From: Phoebastria nigripes
Lineage: Eukaryota > Chordata > Aves > Procellariiformes > Diomedeidae
DNA: 64,000 nucleotides
Assembly (NCBI GenBank): GCA_035582835.1
Contig: JAYKAV010002552.1
Span: 126,195-190,194, forward strand
Direction of reading: 5' to 3'
Shown in pieces: positions 37,301 through 51,059 of the stretch (within the stretch, counting starts at the first letter, position 1; each line of letters starts with the position of its first letter). Made by a program: the position numbers and the translations under genes. A model generated the notes under the pieces. That model saw nothing but the letters and a program-made list of their open reading frames with translations, had not been told where the DNA came from and searched no databases.

Positions 37301-40300
37301 TTTCGTATCTCCTGAAAAGATCTGCCAGTGATTTCTCCACTGAGTTCAGATCTGCCAAAGCTTGTTCCTTCTCCACTATCAGCTGCTGAACAGTGTGATG
37401 GGAGACAGATTTCTCTCTCTGTTCATCCTCTGTTAGAAAGAAGAGAGGGGGAGGGAAAAAAGTGATTTTCAAAAGGGTAACAGTAGTAAGAACACCGATT
37501 TCACTATCATCTATAGTTTCTACTATATCACTTATACTATACTGTGCTCTACATTGTGTATTAGTAAGTTTGCAGGATCCAAAAAAGTCATTTTTGTATA
37601 AAGACACAATCCTGTTTTGGAAAAAGGTTGCTAAATACAGTGATATTTAAATATTTTGATGTTGGGGAAAAATGTGAATATATCTCTGTACTGATGATTT
37701 ATTTCACTCTGAACTCAGCTGTTCCCATGAAAAAGGCAGGTGTTGGATTTCCCTTGTTTGCCTGGCTGAAGGAAAGGACATTTATGCATATTACTAGCAC
37801 TGGCAATAAATTATTTGCCATTGCTGATATATGCTTGTCATCTCCTGGCATTTCTTCTAATCCTGTACAAACAAGGCACTTTGTTTAATGGAATTCAACT
37901 CCAATTCTTCCCTTGGAAAAACATTGTTTTGCACACTCTCTTTCTCAGGATTACTGCAGCAAGTGCCAGAAAGGAAATCTAACATTGGACAGACTTTCTA
38001 AGTTCTGGTCTGCAGAAAACATCTTCCAATCTTCTCCTGTGTATAGTTAAATTTGAGGCAGGGATGGCTGGAAGAACACAACAGGAATCCAAATCCATAT
38101 GGAAGAGAACTTTTCAAAGGAATTGACCTAGTAATAAATTGGAATACCCATATAACGCTGGAATAAAAGGTCCAGCATTGTCTTCCAAAACGCTTCATAT
38201 CCTAAAATATGATTCTTGTGTCCATCATTTAAGGGCTACTTTCAATGATACTGAAATGAAAACCAACCCACAAAACACAGAAGTTTTATATTACCTTTTT
38301 CCTTTGTCTATGACAGAAACTAAAATAGTTGGACAGAATGAAGTTCTCCCATGTAAAAAACACGGGGCATTTCAGAATCTACAACTTTTCATTCAGGCCT
38401 TTATATTTTGAAATATAAAGAACTAAACAAGAGTTTATTTTTTTATTTGAATAGAAGTCTTCATCTGAATTAAGTATTTCATAGTGCTGGTCAGCTCTGA
38501 AATGTCAAAGTTGATACTGTCAATTCCCAAACTGACATTAATCTCTTCCTTTTGCACATTCAATCCTTTTATACACTTTGTTGCTAGCCTAACTAAGCCC
38601 AGAGTAGCGACGATGCCACGCCGCCGTGCATCAGCTCACGTTGGCTATGTTCTGTGCTCCTCTGCATGCCCCCTGACAGCATCTTGCTGTTATTTTGCTC
38701 TATGTGATGCAGAAGATCGAAAGAACCAGAGAAGCTTTCAGGACCTGCACTGAGTTTGCAGCACTAGAAGTTGCAACACCTTTATTTTACTGGTGAACAA
38801 GCACCTTTGATATGGCAGAACTGAGAAACCCAGAGCCCTGTAATACCACATCAGTTTGATAACATTTCATAAAAAATAAACATTCTTTTCTATTTTGCCT
38901 TCTTAAAGACACTCTGTGATCATCTGTAATGTCAGAATGANTGTATTCTCACGTAAAATAAGAAAACCATTTGTCATCCTTCATTTAGTTTTCTAAATCT
39001 GAGAAGCTGTCACCTTGTGTGACAACTTCCTTGTGTGGCACAAGATTTGTTTAATCACACTGGAGATTACACACTGTCNAGCTTAATTCCAAAACATTTA
39101 CTGGCAGGATCCTGTTCTTTGGCAAAACCTTTGTCGTNGCAACTCCATGCAGGGGAAGGGATCCATTTGCATGATCACGTAATGTACTTAAATTTATTTA
39201 ATGTCACAACTTTACTTTTTCTGAGACTGCTGTCTGTGGTATTTTAGCAACTTCNTTCTTATTTGTTTCTAGGGGAATCTAGAAAGTTAGTAATTCATGA
39301 CTCACTCCCTCACAACTACCGAGCTCCTCCTGTTCCTCCCAGTGCATCCCCGTGCCCTCCTCTCTCCTCAGCTGGACCAGCTCCTCAAACACTCATCCCC
39401 AGCCCCACTTCAACTTGCACACGGGAATTAGGGGCAAGAGATATCCAATGCTCCCTTTCTCCTCTCCTCTCCCTTCCACTACATGCTAGAGGTGTCCATG
39501 GACTAGGGAGCAAGCTGAGGCCTCATTAGACTCCAAGGGGAAAACAAGAATTTGTACTGGGGGAGTGACACATAAATTGGAAAGACGGAGAGTTTCCAGC
39601 GAGCTTTAAGAAAGGGGCATCTGATAATCTCAGATAACAGTTAAGATGATACATTTAAAACCAAAGTGGTTATACTACAGAAAACAGAAACTGGCATCTG
39701 GCAGCAGGAGGACTGGAAGATCTATGTGATATTTTCTAAAACTATGATTTAGCTTTAATGACAAAGCTGCTTAGTGGAACTGCGCTGACAATAGTCTGCC
39801 AGTCAAATCTTAGTTAAGCAGTTACAGATACTTATTTCTAAAGATATTTATGGGGTTATGCAATTAAAATATTTTAATTAAATGGCTTCCATGTCTGCAA
39901 CACGCACTGTCCATGGCTCACCAACAATAACAACAGTATGCTCAGGACTAACACTATCCAAATTGACAGAATCAGAGCACCACCACAGCAGATCCGCTTT
40001 CAGGCTCAGCTCAGTATTACTTACATAATGGGAATGCAGCAAACGGAGAACAAAAGCAAAAGAAACTAAAAATGCAAAATGCTGGTGTGAAAGTTGGTGA
40101 AAAGCTTTACTTACCAGGCTTGCCTGTTTTGTTTTTGCAAGCAAATAGCAAGAAGCAACAAAAACGGAAGCAAAACAGAAAATCAGGAATTGTTAGGAAA
40201 GCAGAAAATAAGTAATGCAACAACCTGTAATGCACAAAGCATAACATCTCTTTGTTTTTCATAATGAGAATTTAATTATGTATTTAAACGTACAAGTATA

Positions 40301-43300
40301 AGGATACATTTTTAACAGAAAAAAACCCAACATTACAAATCCATCAATAAAAAGGAAATCCACAACAGGGATTTTGGAAGGGAGCTGTGGATGGCTGTCA
40401 TCAAGGTGTGTGTAGGGTGGGTGCAGCGAACATCAGGGTTACGCGGTCCGTTCCATACAGCTGTCAGTGCCACGCAGTCGTGAGCTGCAAAACTTGGGCA
40501 ACAGTCAGCAAAGCAGTAGCACAAGCAGCAGACTAGCCTGGAAAGCCTGTTCTTTTTTTTCCCCCCTCCTCAATATAAACAAGAATGTGTTAGGGGCTGT
40601 GGCAAGTGTAAGAAAAAAGGAAAAAAAGTTAAAGCACCAGTAAAAAAATATTCAGAGACACTAACAGGGATCTATACACTGACAGCTTGCAAGCTCTGGC
40701 TGTACAGAGTGCAGCATGAAACTAATTGCATACGCTAAATCGGGTAATATTGGGTTCTATATGTATATGACAGCAAATACTAGACCTGCCACAGCCCTTG
40801 AAATCAAAGGCAATTACTGTTTGCAATGCCTGTTTTCAGTGCCTTTATAGGCAAACATACACAATCATATATTGTTAATATGGAGTATTTTCCATATTCA
40901 TTATATATACACATGACAACCTATAAAAAGCTGAGCAGGACCTATCAACCACACTGAATATTCATTAAAGGGATTTGTGAAATTGGTTCACTTGTAATGC
41001 GCTCCTAGCAGGGCTGTATAAATAGCCCAGAAGGGTTAAATCATAAATAGAAACAGCACAGGCATTTCTTTTGTTAAAATGCGTATTTTGCTTTAGCAGT
41101 AAGACATTATTGTGATAATAGTTCAGTGAAGTATATGCAAATAGCACACAGACAATCATTTTCCTCCACAACGTGGCATTTGGATGAGCGAATTCCTTTA
41201 TCAGAAGAGACCGTAATTTACGACAAATGACAGGAGAAAGTGGGACAATTAGATCAAAAATTTGCATTAAATGCAGGGAGAAGAAGCCTCGCATTTAACG
41301 TATTACCATGCTGTAGAATTTGCATACTGCTCTAATTAACACATGCTTTCTGTGTCACTGTTGTTGTTTCAGTTCCTTTGCAAATGGACAGCAAATTACA
41401 TTATTTATAGCCATAGCTCTTAAAACCTTGCCATAGATCATTTGAAAGACTCCGACTGATACTCTGAATTTGAAGGCTAAAGATCTTTCTATTTCCTCAG
41501 TGGTCAATGGCCCGATGCTTTAATTATCCTTGATTTCTTTGCAACAAGAGGGAATGGCAATTGTAGAATTTACTATGTACACCATGGCTGTGCCTTTGCC
41601 TTAGGACCCCTATTCTATACCTTCTTGTTGCACTGCGGTCTCACAATTTTAATTTTTTTTTTTAATCTGTTCTCAAAAATAGAATTTGAATTTGTTATCA
41701 AAAAGAAACTTCTGTTGCTAACCATATGCATATGCTTGGGAAAAAAGGTCCTGTGTTTGTTTCTGGTCACTCCTATTTTAACACTTGCATGATGACAATG
41801 ACAGACGTTATGTCAGAAGGCAGGCAAATTTGCTCAGTTGTACATACAAAAGGCAACGGAGGCATAACACCATAGAGAATGAAGCCAGGCATGTTATTAT
41901 TATATATTATTCATTATTATATATTTTATTATTTATTTTACTTATTATTATTATCATCACATTTATTTATTTATTTATTTATTCATTCGTGTATAGGCCC
42001 GTTTTTCCCTTCACTTGAAAGGAGGCTAGGGTGTCTCCCCACGGCTGAGAAATGCAGGAAGGCAGCAAAAGCACCAGATGTTGAACTACTTCCCCCCACT
42101 CTCTTTGGGCAAAAATAAGCAAATTTGCTACAAACGTAAGTAAACACAACTCAAGCATTAATTAAAAAAAAAAAACAATTTAAAAGAAACCAAAAATTTG
42201 GGGGTCATACAATACTGACTGTATATGAGGGGACTGCCAATTTTAAAAGGGNCAAAACAGTATGATATGTTGATAGCTGTAATAAAAATCCTTCCCTGTT
42301 AAAAACCTGTTAGAAAGATGCAGGTATGCCTGTTGTGTTCCTCAGGCACACTGTACTCTCTCTGACAGTTCTCTCAGGGGGAGTAAGAGGAATAATTTCT
42401 TTCTTTTTATTTTTCAATAAACACAGTGCAAACAGGCTGGATTCAGAACACTCCCTGCTCACAGATATCATTAGCTAGGCTAGCCTTTCTCCTCCATCTC
42501 ACAGCCCAGATTTAACTCCAAGGCCGCTCCTAATGGCTTTTAACAATATTTCACAGTTCTCTGCTGCTTTACTCGAGCTTGTCCAGATGAGCTTGGTCCT
42601 GCTTTCTCATCCACTGCTTCTTTTCCTGCTCTTCCCAGCAATTTTGGCCATAGAGAACCCACGACCCCGCTCAGCTGTTTGCCTTTCTGGGAGACAGCTC
42701 AAGCTGAAGCAGTACAGGGCAGCACCAGCCACTGGCGCTTTCTATAGCCAGACTAAGAAAAAGAGCTTTGGAAATCTTATGAGGAGGCTTTAAAATCACA
42801 TACCAGGGGCCAGACCTCCCGTGCCAAGGAAGCACACAAGTCCTGCAACCTTTGGTTTTGAAATGCTACTGCACATAGCGTTTTTCATTTGTGGGGCATG
42901 CTGTTAACAAAGGCGTTTTCTAGTTATTGTGAGGCAAAACATGTCATAATTTAGACCTTAAAGGAGACCCCTTTGTCAGTAAATAACTGGGGAGGTGGAT
43001 TGGCCACTCATAATCTCTCAGCTGGGATTGGAGTTAATCTAGGTTTTGGTCTGACCAATGTACTTAGCACAGATAATCCCTGTTGTTGTAAAGAGCTAAG
43101 TTTGGTATCTCCCATTAAACAGTTGGGAGCGGATGACTAAAGGGTTTTTAGGTCACTGAAAGACTCTCGCGGAGATACCCATGAATTCTGGGCAAAGCAT
43201 TTGAACGTGTTTCCTGTGGGACAGTTTGCTTTGCTGCAGAAGAAAAAGCCCTGACCTTTCTGTATTACCTGGATTGCCTCGGGGGCTACTTTCTGTAAAA

Positions 43301-46300
43301 TGGAGCCCTAGCTTTTCATCACAACCTGGCAGCACACACTGGTGTCCTCAGATGCATTCACAANTCCCAGCGGCATCAGCAGATGTAGCTAGCATCAAAA
43401 TGAAGCCCACAGACTTCAACCATGTTTCTAGGCTCTCTTCAGAAAATCAGAGTGGAGGATAGCATCTTTCAGAGTAGAAACACCTACCTATCATCTGAGC
43501 AATCGTCTTCTCATATTCTGAAACTATTTTCCTATAAGAAGGAAAAAAAAGAAAAACTTTTGGCAAACATATAATTGCTAATACTTACTTAGAAAACAAT
43601 GCTACTCGATAACTGAACTATGGTATTTTAAGAGAGATACAGAACCCCTTCACACTTTTATATGCTCCTTATTACCTGAGTAACAAATAAAACTGACAGT
43701 TTAAACATTGCACCTGATTTTTAATTCTCCACGTAAATCAATATAGGTGGGGGGAGGGAAAAGGGATTGCTTTGAAACAAATTCTGTTATTTGAAACATG
43801 CCCAAAGTACATTACCAATCATGATTTAAATATAAACATAATCACATTGGTCTAATTCAAGAGTTACAAAGAGTCTGATTTTTCCATTACTTTCTCCCCT
43901 CTTCTCCATGTTTGTGTTTGCTTATTTTTAATGTGAANGATAAGTAAAGTTATAATTGGTAGCAAGTAAACCTAACAAAAGTATAGCTGGCCCTCATCCA
44001 AAATATATCTAATCTTCCACTCTCCAAATGTGACTAAATGATCCATTAGCATTTAAGAGAACAAGACCAAAATATTCAATTATGTAGCACAGAATCCATC
44101 GTGTCCTATTTCCCAAATCTGTTTTTGAAACAGAGGTGGCAAAAAGTTACTTTTAACACTATTTTATTTCATATACTCACGGTAGGCTTTGAATTTCCTT
44201 CTTGAAAAGAGGTTAGCCAAAATAAGCAGATTAAATGTGATTTAGAAAGATGATCCACCCCTTCCCAGAGCCAAATAAAGCTAATGAAATGAGACTAGCT
44301 TGATCTGTGCTTTGATTCATGAGCCACGTAGGACTGTCTATGAAAAACAAAATTACCCCACACTTCATCTGAAGTGGATATTCAAAATAGCTCACTGGTG
44401 TTTGAATACATCTCTTTTGAAGTCTTAGCTCGCTTTCACTTGCTCCATTTTGGAGAAGTCTGCTGCAGTTGGTGAGGNTACAGAAAGGATGTGGGAAAAT
44501 CCTGAGACAAACGTCAGTAAGGAAAGGAGAAACTTGCGGAGCTCCCAAAAAACTAATGCAGTGACTCCAGTACCGCCTGTCTCAAATCTGAATCACAAAC
44601 AGAGCCCAGAAACCCCTGAGAAGACCACTTGCCCCAAAGGTCAGTAGCATCTCGCTTGCCCTGGTCCTGCAGAGCACTCAGCAGAGCAGGGGGCTTACAG
44701 CCGCGCACCCCGCTGACCTCGCTCAGGCTTCAGGTAGAAACAATTTTCGGTACTGGGGCCAGAGCCCCTTGCTGCACAGCTCGCCGTGCCTCCAGCCGCT
44801 GCCTCCACTGGGATCTGCTCAGATGCTGCTTTCCCTGCTGTCAGTCCTGTTGTTTTAATTGGCTTTTTTCTTTTTCTTTTTTTAACCATAAATGACACTT
44901 TTGAGAGCAAAGATAGCCGCAAGGATTTTCCCCTAAAAGGAAGGGATTGGTTTCATGTCCAAAGAAGATTACCTCAAAAGCCTGCTGTAAGCAGTAAGGA
45001 TTTTAAAGCCATGTCATATCCTTGTAACACCAGGCACCTTTAGGAAGTTTTATCATCCCAGAAAATGAAGCCAAGGACTCAGGGCAACGAACATGACATT
45101 AACACTGTTACAACACTACAGCACTTCCCAGCCTAGGCTGCACCATGGAAGTTGGCAGCAAAGTGAAATAACATTATCTGTTTCTTATTTTTACCAGCTT
45201 AGACTAGTTCAAGCAGGTACCATATTCTCTGCATTATCCAGCCTTATGAATCATGTGGCAGCTCTTCAACAGAAGTGGATACTGCAATGGCACATTGATT
45301 TTAATAATACTCTCTTTGGAAAGCAAGGTAGTCAAGTGAAGTCTTGTTCCAGATTCATGTCAAAGGCCGCCTTCAGTCAAGCAGCCTAAATAATGGTCAT
45401 TATGGCTGGGGAACTGAAGGATGCTGGTCACATTATTCCTCTCTGCGATGGCACACCGTAACCTCAGCTTGACATGCTGCATAGGCTTAACTTTTGGTAT
45501 TTTAGACATTCAGTCTATTTACTGACTCCCTGCAATTTCGTAAGTCATAAAAACACCAAAATCCAGGGCTACAAAGGATCTCAGAGGTCACCTGCTTGAC
45601 TCCTCTTACTGAGGCATAATCAATTAGACCTCCAGATAACCATATTTAAATACTTCTTGCCTGCCTCTGGTTGTACCCTTGGATTATGGTATAGCCCACC
45701 CTGGTTTAGCTCTTCGATAGTTATTACATTATTACAACTTACCATCTTGGCTACTGTTCTCTGGAGTGTAATTTCCTCCAGTCTGATGTTTTTCTGGAAA
45801 CTTAGCTGAACTCAGGATATTCCAGGTAGAGTATGCAGGACTTGGGTAAAGGAGCATTGCTTCTCCTTCTGTGGAAAGTGATGCTTTTGTGCTTGCAACT
45901 CTAGATAATCCCTTCATTCCTTGCTTATCATTATGTCATATCTAATTGCTGCATCTCTAATTTATCACACATGGACTGTTTCAACATTTAATCTTCCAAG
46001 AGAAATCTTTCTTTGTGCACACATGCATATTTTATCATTTTGTGACAATATTAGTCAGATTTTTTTTCACCCATGTGTTCTAGGGATGTGCCTGTGGGAA
46101 ATTTGGCTTAGATAATGTGTTTTTTTCAAATCAAATTTTATTGAGGGTGTAGACACACAAGCAAATTACTGTGAGGAAGATGAAGGTACAGATCTACACA
46201 GTGTGCCAGCTGCTCTGTGTCACCCCCTGCTCTCCTTTCATTAAGCAATAAGCAACCTCTGTCAGTGCCCGTTTGCAGCCAGCAGGCCCGTGCACCCAGG

Positions 46301-49300
46301 CAGTTTCTAGAGAACAGACCAAGTACCGCACTTGAGCATGTGCTGAATGCTGAGACGTTCCTTACACAATTCCTAATTTTGTTCATTCCTTGTTTTGCTT
46401 CCTCGGTTTGACTGCTTGCAGCAGCTCCTTTCCGTTCTGCCTCATTATGCATTTGAGGGCTGTGCCAGGGTTTTGTTTCCCTTCCCAAGCAGAGCGCAAG
46501 AGAGGTGAGAGAACTCAGCTGCGTGCTGGGAGATGGTTTTCTGAAAGAAATAAAGTGGCTGCCGTTGCCTTTTGCAGATGCTTCTCTTAAGACGCTTTGG
46601 CTCAAAGCCCTGCGCTGCTGCTATTCAAATCTGCCATGTGCGACTCCTGGCATCCATGCTAGCGTTTGCCGAGTTCTGCACCGCAGTTCCCTTTTACCCG
46701 TGCTCCCTAAGTACAGTTTTCCTGGATATAAGCAGGAATTGCATATGGAGGTCATCACTTGATACAGCTCATTGGCTTTAGCTTTAAACCACTGAGACAT
46801 TTTATTTTGGGAAGAAGCTGGTGCTAGAACAGAAGTGATTTTGAAGAAAATTCAGTCTCAGAAGTGATTGCAGAAATTATTACTTAAAAGAAGGCTGCTA
46901 AAATAACCTGATAGTTTCCTTTTATTTATGAGTTGGGGTGGGTGGGTGGGGTGGTTTTTCTGTCTGTTTGAAGGTAGAAAATCACAGGCTTTAAAGACTC
47001 TATGAAATATTTTTATACATTCTTTTGCAATCGATGAGCAGGTCAAGCTTATTGGTATGTCGTTCTTACAGTATTGCCACTGTAAAAAAAGAAAGGCTGA
47101 AACTTTCAACTGACTAAATGGGAAGCAATAGTGATTCTTTGAGCAGTACCGCTCACCTCACCCACTACAGTGATTTTGTTGTCACCCTTGCAAGTGGTAG
47201 GACCTGGGCTGGGAAGGAAGGTCAAACCAATTATGTTCCAGTATACAGGTATTTAATGTAATAGAGGCAGGTTTGCAAGGAGAAATAGAATAGAACAGAT
47301 ACAAGTAGAATAAACTGAAAGCTCAGGGTCCTTCTGTCAGCTCTCAAGCGGAGCAGCAAAATCCAAGATAACTATTGCTTGACTAAAATCAAGCTTAGTG
47401 TGTGCAGTAATCAAAAAAAACCCAGCTCAGTCCAAAGAAAAGGGTGTAGAATCTCCTTGAAAGTCAACACTCAGAGGCCAGAGTGGTTCCTTTGCAAGAA
47501 ATGTTTTTCTACTGGCAACTGGGTTTTTGTTTTCTATTCTTAAATAAACTTTTTAAAATAATGGCCTGGAGGGAGCCTGTACTACTCATACCTATCTGCA
47601 AACCTTCACATTCTTTCTTCTGCTGGCAAGACTATTTGTGGAGAGTGAATTTTAAATTAGCATGTGCGTACCTCTGCCAGCTCTGCAGGCAGACTCATTC
47701 AGTCGGGCAACAGAAACATCACTATGCAATCCACTTGAGAATTCACAGCACAAACTGGAGGAAATTCTTCCCTTACATTAACCTAGATTATGACCTCTCT
47801 TATCTCAGTATTTTGAGGATGTAAATGAGATGATTAGCAACATAGAAGTTTTCAATGATTACCCTGAACAGGGGTGCCCACCATGCAGAGTAAAGACAAA
47901 GTATCAGTTTAGGATCAATCCAAAGCCTGCAGTTAACAATAATGAAACAAATTCAGCTGACCAAAACAGTTGTACAATGATGGTACTCTGCGTACTATCC
48001 ACAGGCTGAAATGAGACTCTCTGTCAGTGTGATTAGCGACAAGCTAATAACCCACCGCATTTCCATCACTTCCCTTCTGCTTTCTTCATATTTCTCTTTC
48101 CACTCAGATACTTCTCTTTCCTTGGCCACAATCTGAAACAGAGAAAGCAAAGGAAAAAAAAACCAGTAAAACGAAGTGATCCATTAAAGAGGAAATTAAG
48201 TAACTGTACAATATTTGATTTAGTATCAAATCCTAATTAACAGAGGTATAGTATTCAAGTGCATAATGGGTTCAAATATAAGCATCTCCAGTGATTTTTT
48301 TCTTTTTCAGACTGCAAGGTGCAATTAAAAAAGTTCAGATGTGAAATCATACTCAAGTTTTGAAAAACTAACTTAGGAAAGTAGATGCAATGTTCTTGTT
48401 TCATGTTTCATTCCTGATTATAGGACACTTTTCAAGAAACACTATATTACACTACACCGTGTCTGATTTGACCTGGTGCCAAACCTGAAATACTTCTGTA
48501 CATGGGTTTGGAACATGGTCCCCTGGTTTGTCCTTTAAGGGGGTTCTACTGCTTCTGCATGCATATTTAGGGCTGACTGTCCATGAAATTTTATACCCAA
48601 AGGACTGCGTTCCTTTGTGCTCCTTTCATTCACACAATCTATCATAAAGTTTGGAATACTCTAACACTACATTGTACACATTTTTTAATTGTTATTATTA
48701 GCCAGACTAATCTTATACGTAGCTTTGTAAAAATACATGATTTTATTCCTATTTCTAGCATCTTACAATTTTTATAATTATATAGCAATGTCAAGATGCA
48801 CAGAGTACACTTGACGTCAAAAATAATAAAGATTTATTTTCATATAATGTCTGCTTTTCACTTATGTCAAAAAAAGTAAAACTTACAGTGTAGCGCCTTT
48901 TGCTTTGGTAGCCTCTAGCGTGGCGTTAGCATGGTTTCAAGAATAGAACAAGTGTTCATAATATGAATCATTTGGGAGAAAACAGGAAAGAAGGAAACCA
49001 CAAGGGGCACATATTTCCTTTTCCAAATTCTGAAGAAAATTACCTCCGCTCTGGCGAGTCGTAGTGCAGAGTCTAAGTCTTGCTGGGCGTAGAGAAGACC
49101 CGTGGTGCTTTCTGCATCCGAGGTGCCGATCCGGGAGTACAGTGCACTTTTAGAGATGGAAACATCTGCTGGGATAGCAGGTTCTCTCTGTGTGTTTGTT
49201 TTTTTAAATACAAAGAAATGAACCATTAAATACGTGTTTAGCTCATACATTTTCTGGGTGTAGTGCTAGCACCAGGGTCCTGAGCTAGGACTAGAATCCT

Positions 49301-51027
49301 GTGCACTACTAAATTTTAACAGCAATAACACTGACAAGGAACTTTGAATTTAGCAATCATAAAATATACATTTAAGATCCATAGTAAGCACCAAGAGAGC
49401 CATATTACCCTTATAGAGAGAAAATAAAGACAGCACTTTGCCACCAATATTTTAAGGTCCTATATTAGAAAATTTACTACTTTCTGATGCAGAAATTTCA
49501 TCAAAACATCCACAAGAAATGCATGTCAGCAGAGGAAATTAGAATTGGAGGCAGAGAGCTTGTTAAGGGGAATTCTGCTTCCATAAAAATAGATCAAGAA
49601 ACCAGAAGCAAGAGGACAGCTCATTTTCTTAGGTCTGACCTGCCAATATACTGTATCTATCATAAAAGGTATCACATAAGAAGTGTGAATATACAAGTGA
49701 CGTTACTGCCCCACTGGTATTTAGCATGCGATTAGTAAGTTAAATGAGGTTTTATTTGCAGCTGCCAATTTTGCTCATGTCAGCGGCCCAGATTAACGCA
49801 GGAGGAGAGCAGCATGTGAAATGAGGAAGAGAGCAAAAAAGAGGTATGTGACACTGAGATGCATGAGATGCCTTGCAAACAACTCTAGATACAAACAATC
49901 CAAGTTACAGCACATCAAAAGCAAGGAGTTATAAAAGACAGTTAGGAAGATACTAAACAAACAAACCCCCACATTTTTAGACACCATCCGTAGCAACCCC
50001 CTGAGAGCAGACCCCTCTGCAGCAGATGCACCACCACAGCTATATGTCCCTGTGTCCCCTACCTATGCTTTGCATCTCGCCATCAACCAGCTAACATGCA
50101 CGTGCTGACCGCCTGGCTGGGTATTGCCTCTGGCGGTCTGGGAAACAAAATGTTCTTTCTCTCAGCTGCTGGTGGGTCACAAAATAGTTTTGGGGGTGGA
50201 GGTGACCATATCCCCGTTGCTGGGGTTTAATGTTCCACTCCTCTGTTAAATATGCATGAAACTGGCCAAAGGAATCAGGATCACTGGGGATGGGGAGGAG
50301 AGGGGGAGACAGTACAGACCATCACCAAAACACTGCCTCTTTACAACACTGGACTAAAACAGGCTGGAGAATCAAAATGTCACAAAAAATTAAAATAAAC
50401 TTTTTTTTAAAAGAGGAAACCCCCATAGAAACCAAATGGGGTAGCAAGTTAATGGTAAGAGGCATCTCTATGAGCTCTGTTATGTTTCCAGGCTCCAGAG
50501 CAGAGAAAAGGGATCCCCTCCGCCGTGCAGTGCTGGGACCCCCACGACTACACTGCACAGGCGCGGGCTACATCGTCCTCGGGATAATTCTGTGAGACAG
50601 AGCCAGGTCCCCGCATTGCCCAGAGCAGTCCCAGGGGAGTCCCACCTCAGGGAGCACCGTCGGGAAGATGGGCTTAGCCCTGGCCAGGGACGTGCTCTTG
50701 CACTTATTAAGTATTTTCCTTTCTCTTTCTCTTGATATGAAATCCTTCCACCAAAAGAAGTTTCATAGGAAAGATCTTGTATCTGAGTATGGCTAAAATT
50801 CCTTGAATTTCTGTGACTTAAGAAGATACTTCACGTGGTATGGAACATTCAAACACACTGACTTCAGCGGGGAGGACACAAATGCCCAGAAATCCCTCTC
50901 TCACGGTGTATGTATACACATGTCACTTGCTAAGCCAGTGTCAAAACTGCATTTTAAAATATGGAATGGTTTTTTGGGGTTTTTTGTTTGTTTGTTTGTT
51001 TGTTTTGTTTTTGTTTGTTTTTGTGCC

Positions 51028-51059
<32 letters not shown>

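Larger units (their letters stand above)
37430..43487 (-). other. TACC2: TACC2 intron H-I (6 kb)
   Basis: Besides the microexon at 40115-40123, this intron holds an AT-rich simple-repeat block at 41892-41987. No other gene or recognisable transposon was seen. Several short open frames are present, none with suitable splice sites and phase. Confidence 0.8.

Noticed and set aside
45555..45650. Segment AAGGATCTCAGAGGTCACC and following, resembling the 3' part of a CR1 LINE.
   Set aside because: Similarity is only partial by eye and the typical terminal repeats are missing. A repeat-library search would be needed.
45732..45917. Minus-strand 61-codon open frame ending at a strong donor (CCAAGATG|GTAAGTTG) within the TACC2 intron G-H.
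   Set aside because: The open frame ends in phase 1, while exon H needs phase 2. In the TACC2 phase the segment hits a stop. No conserved TACC sequence is seen.
48887..48914. Possible extra TACC2 exon of 26-28 nt between exons F and G, with a GTAAGT donor and a CTAAC branch-point word.
   Set aside because: Neither length fits the phase-0 junction, the branch point is too close to the acceptor and the pyrimidine tract is poor.
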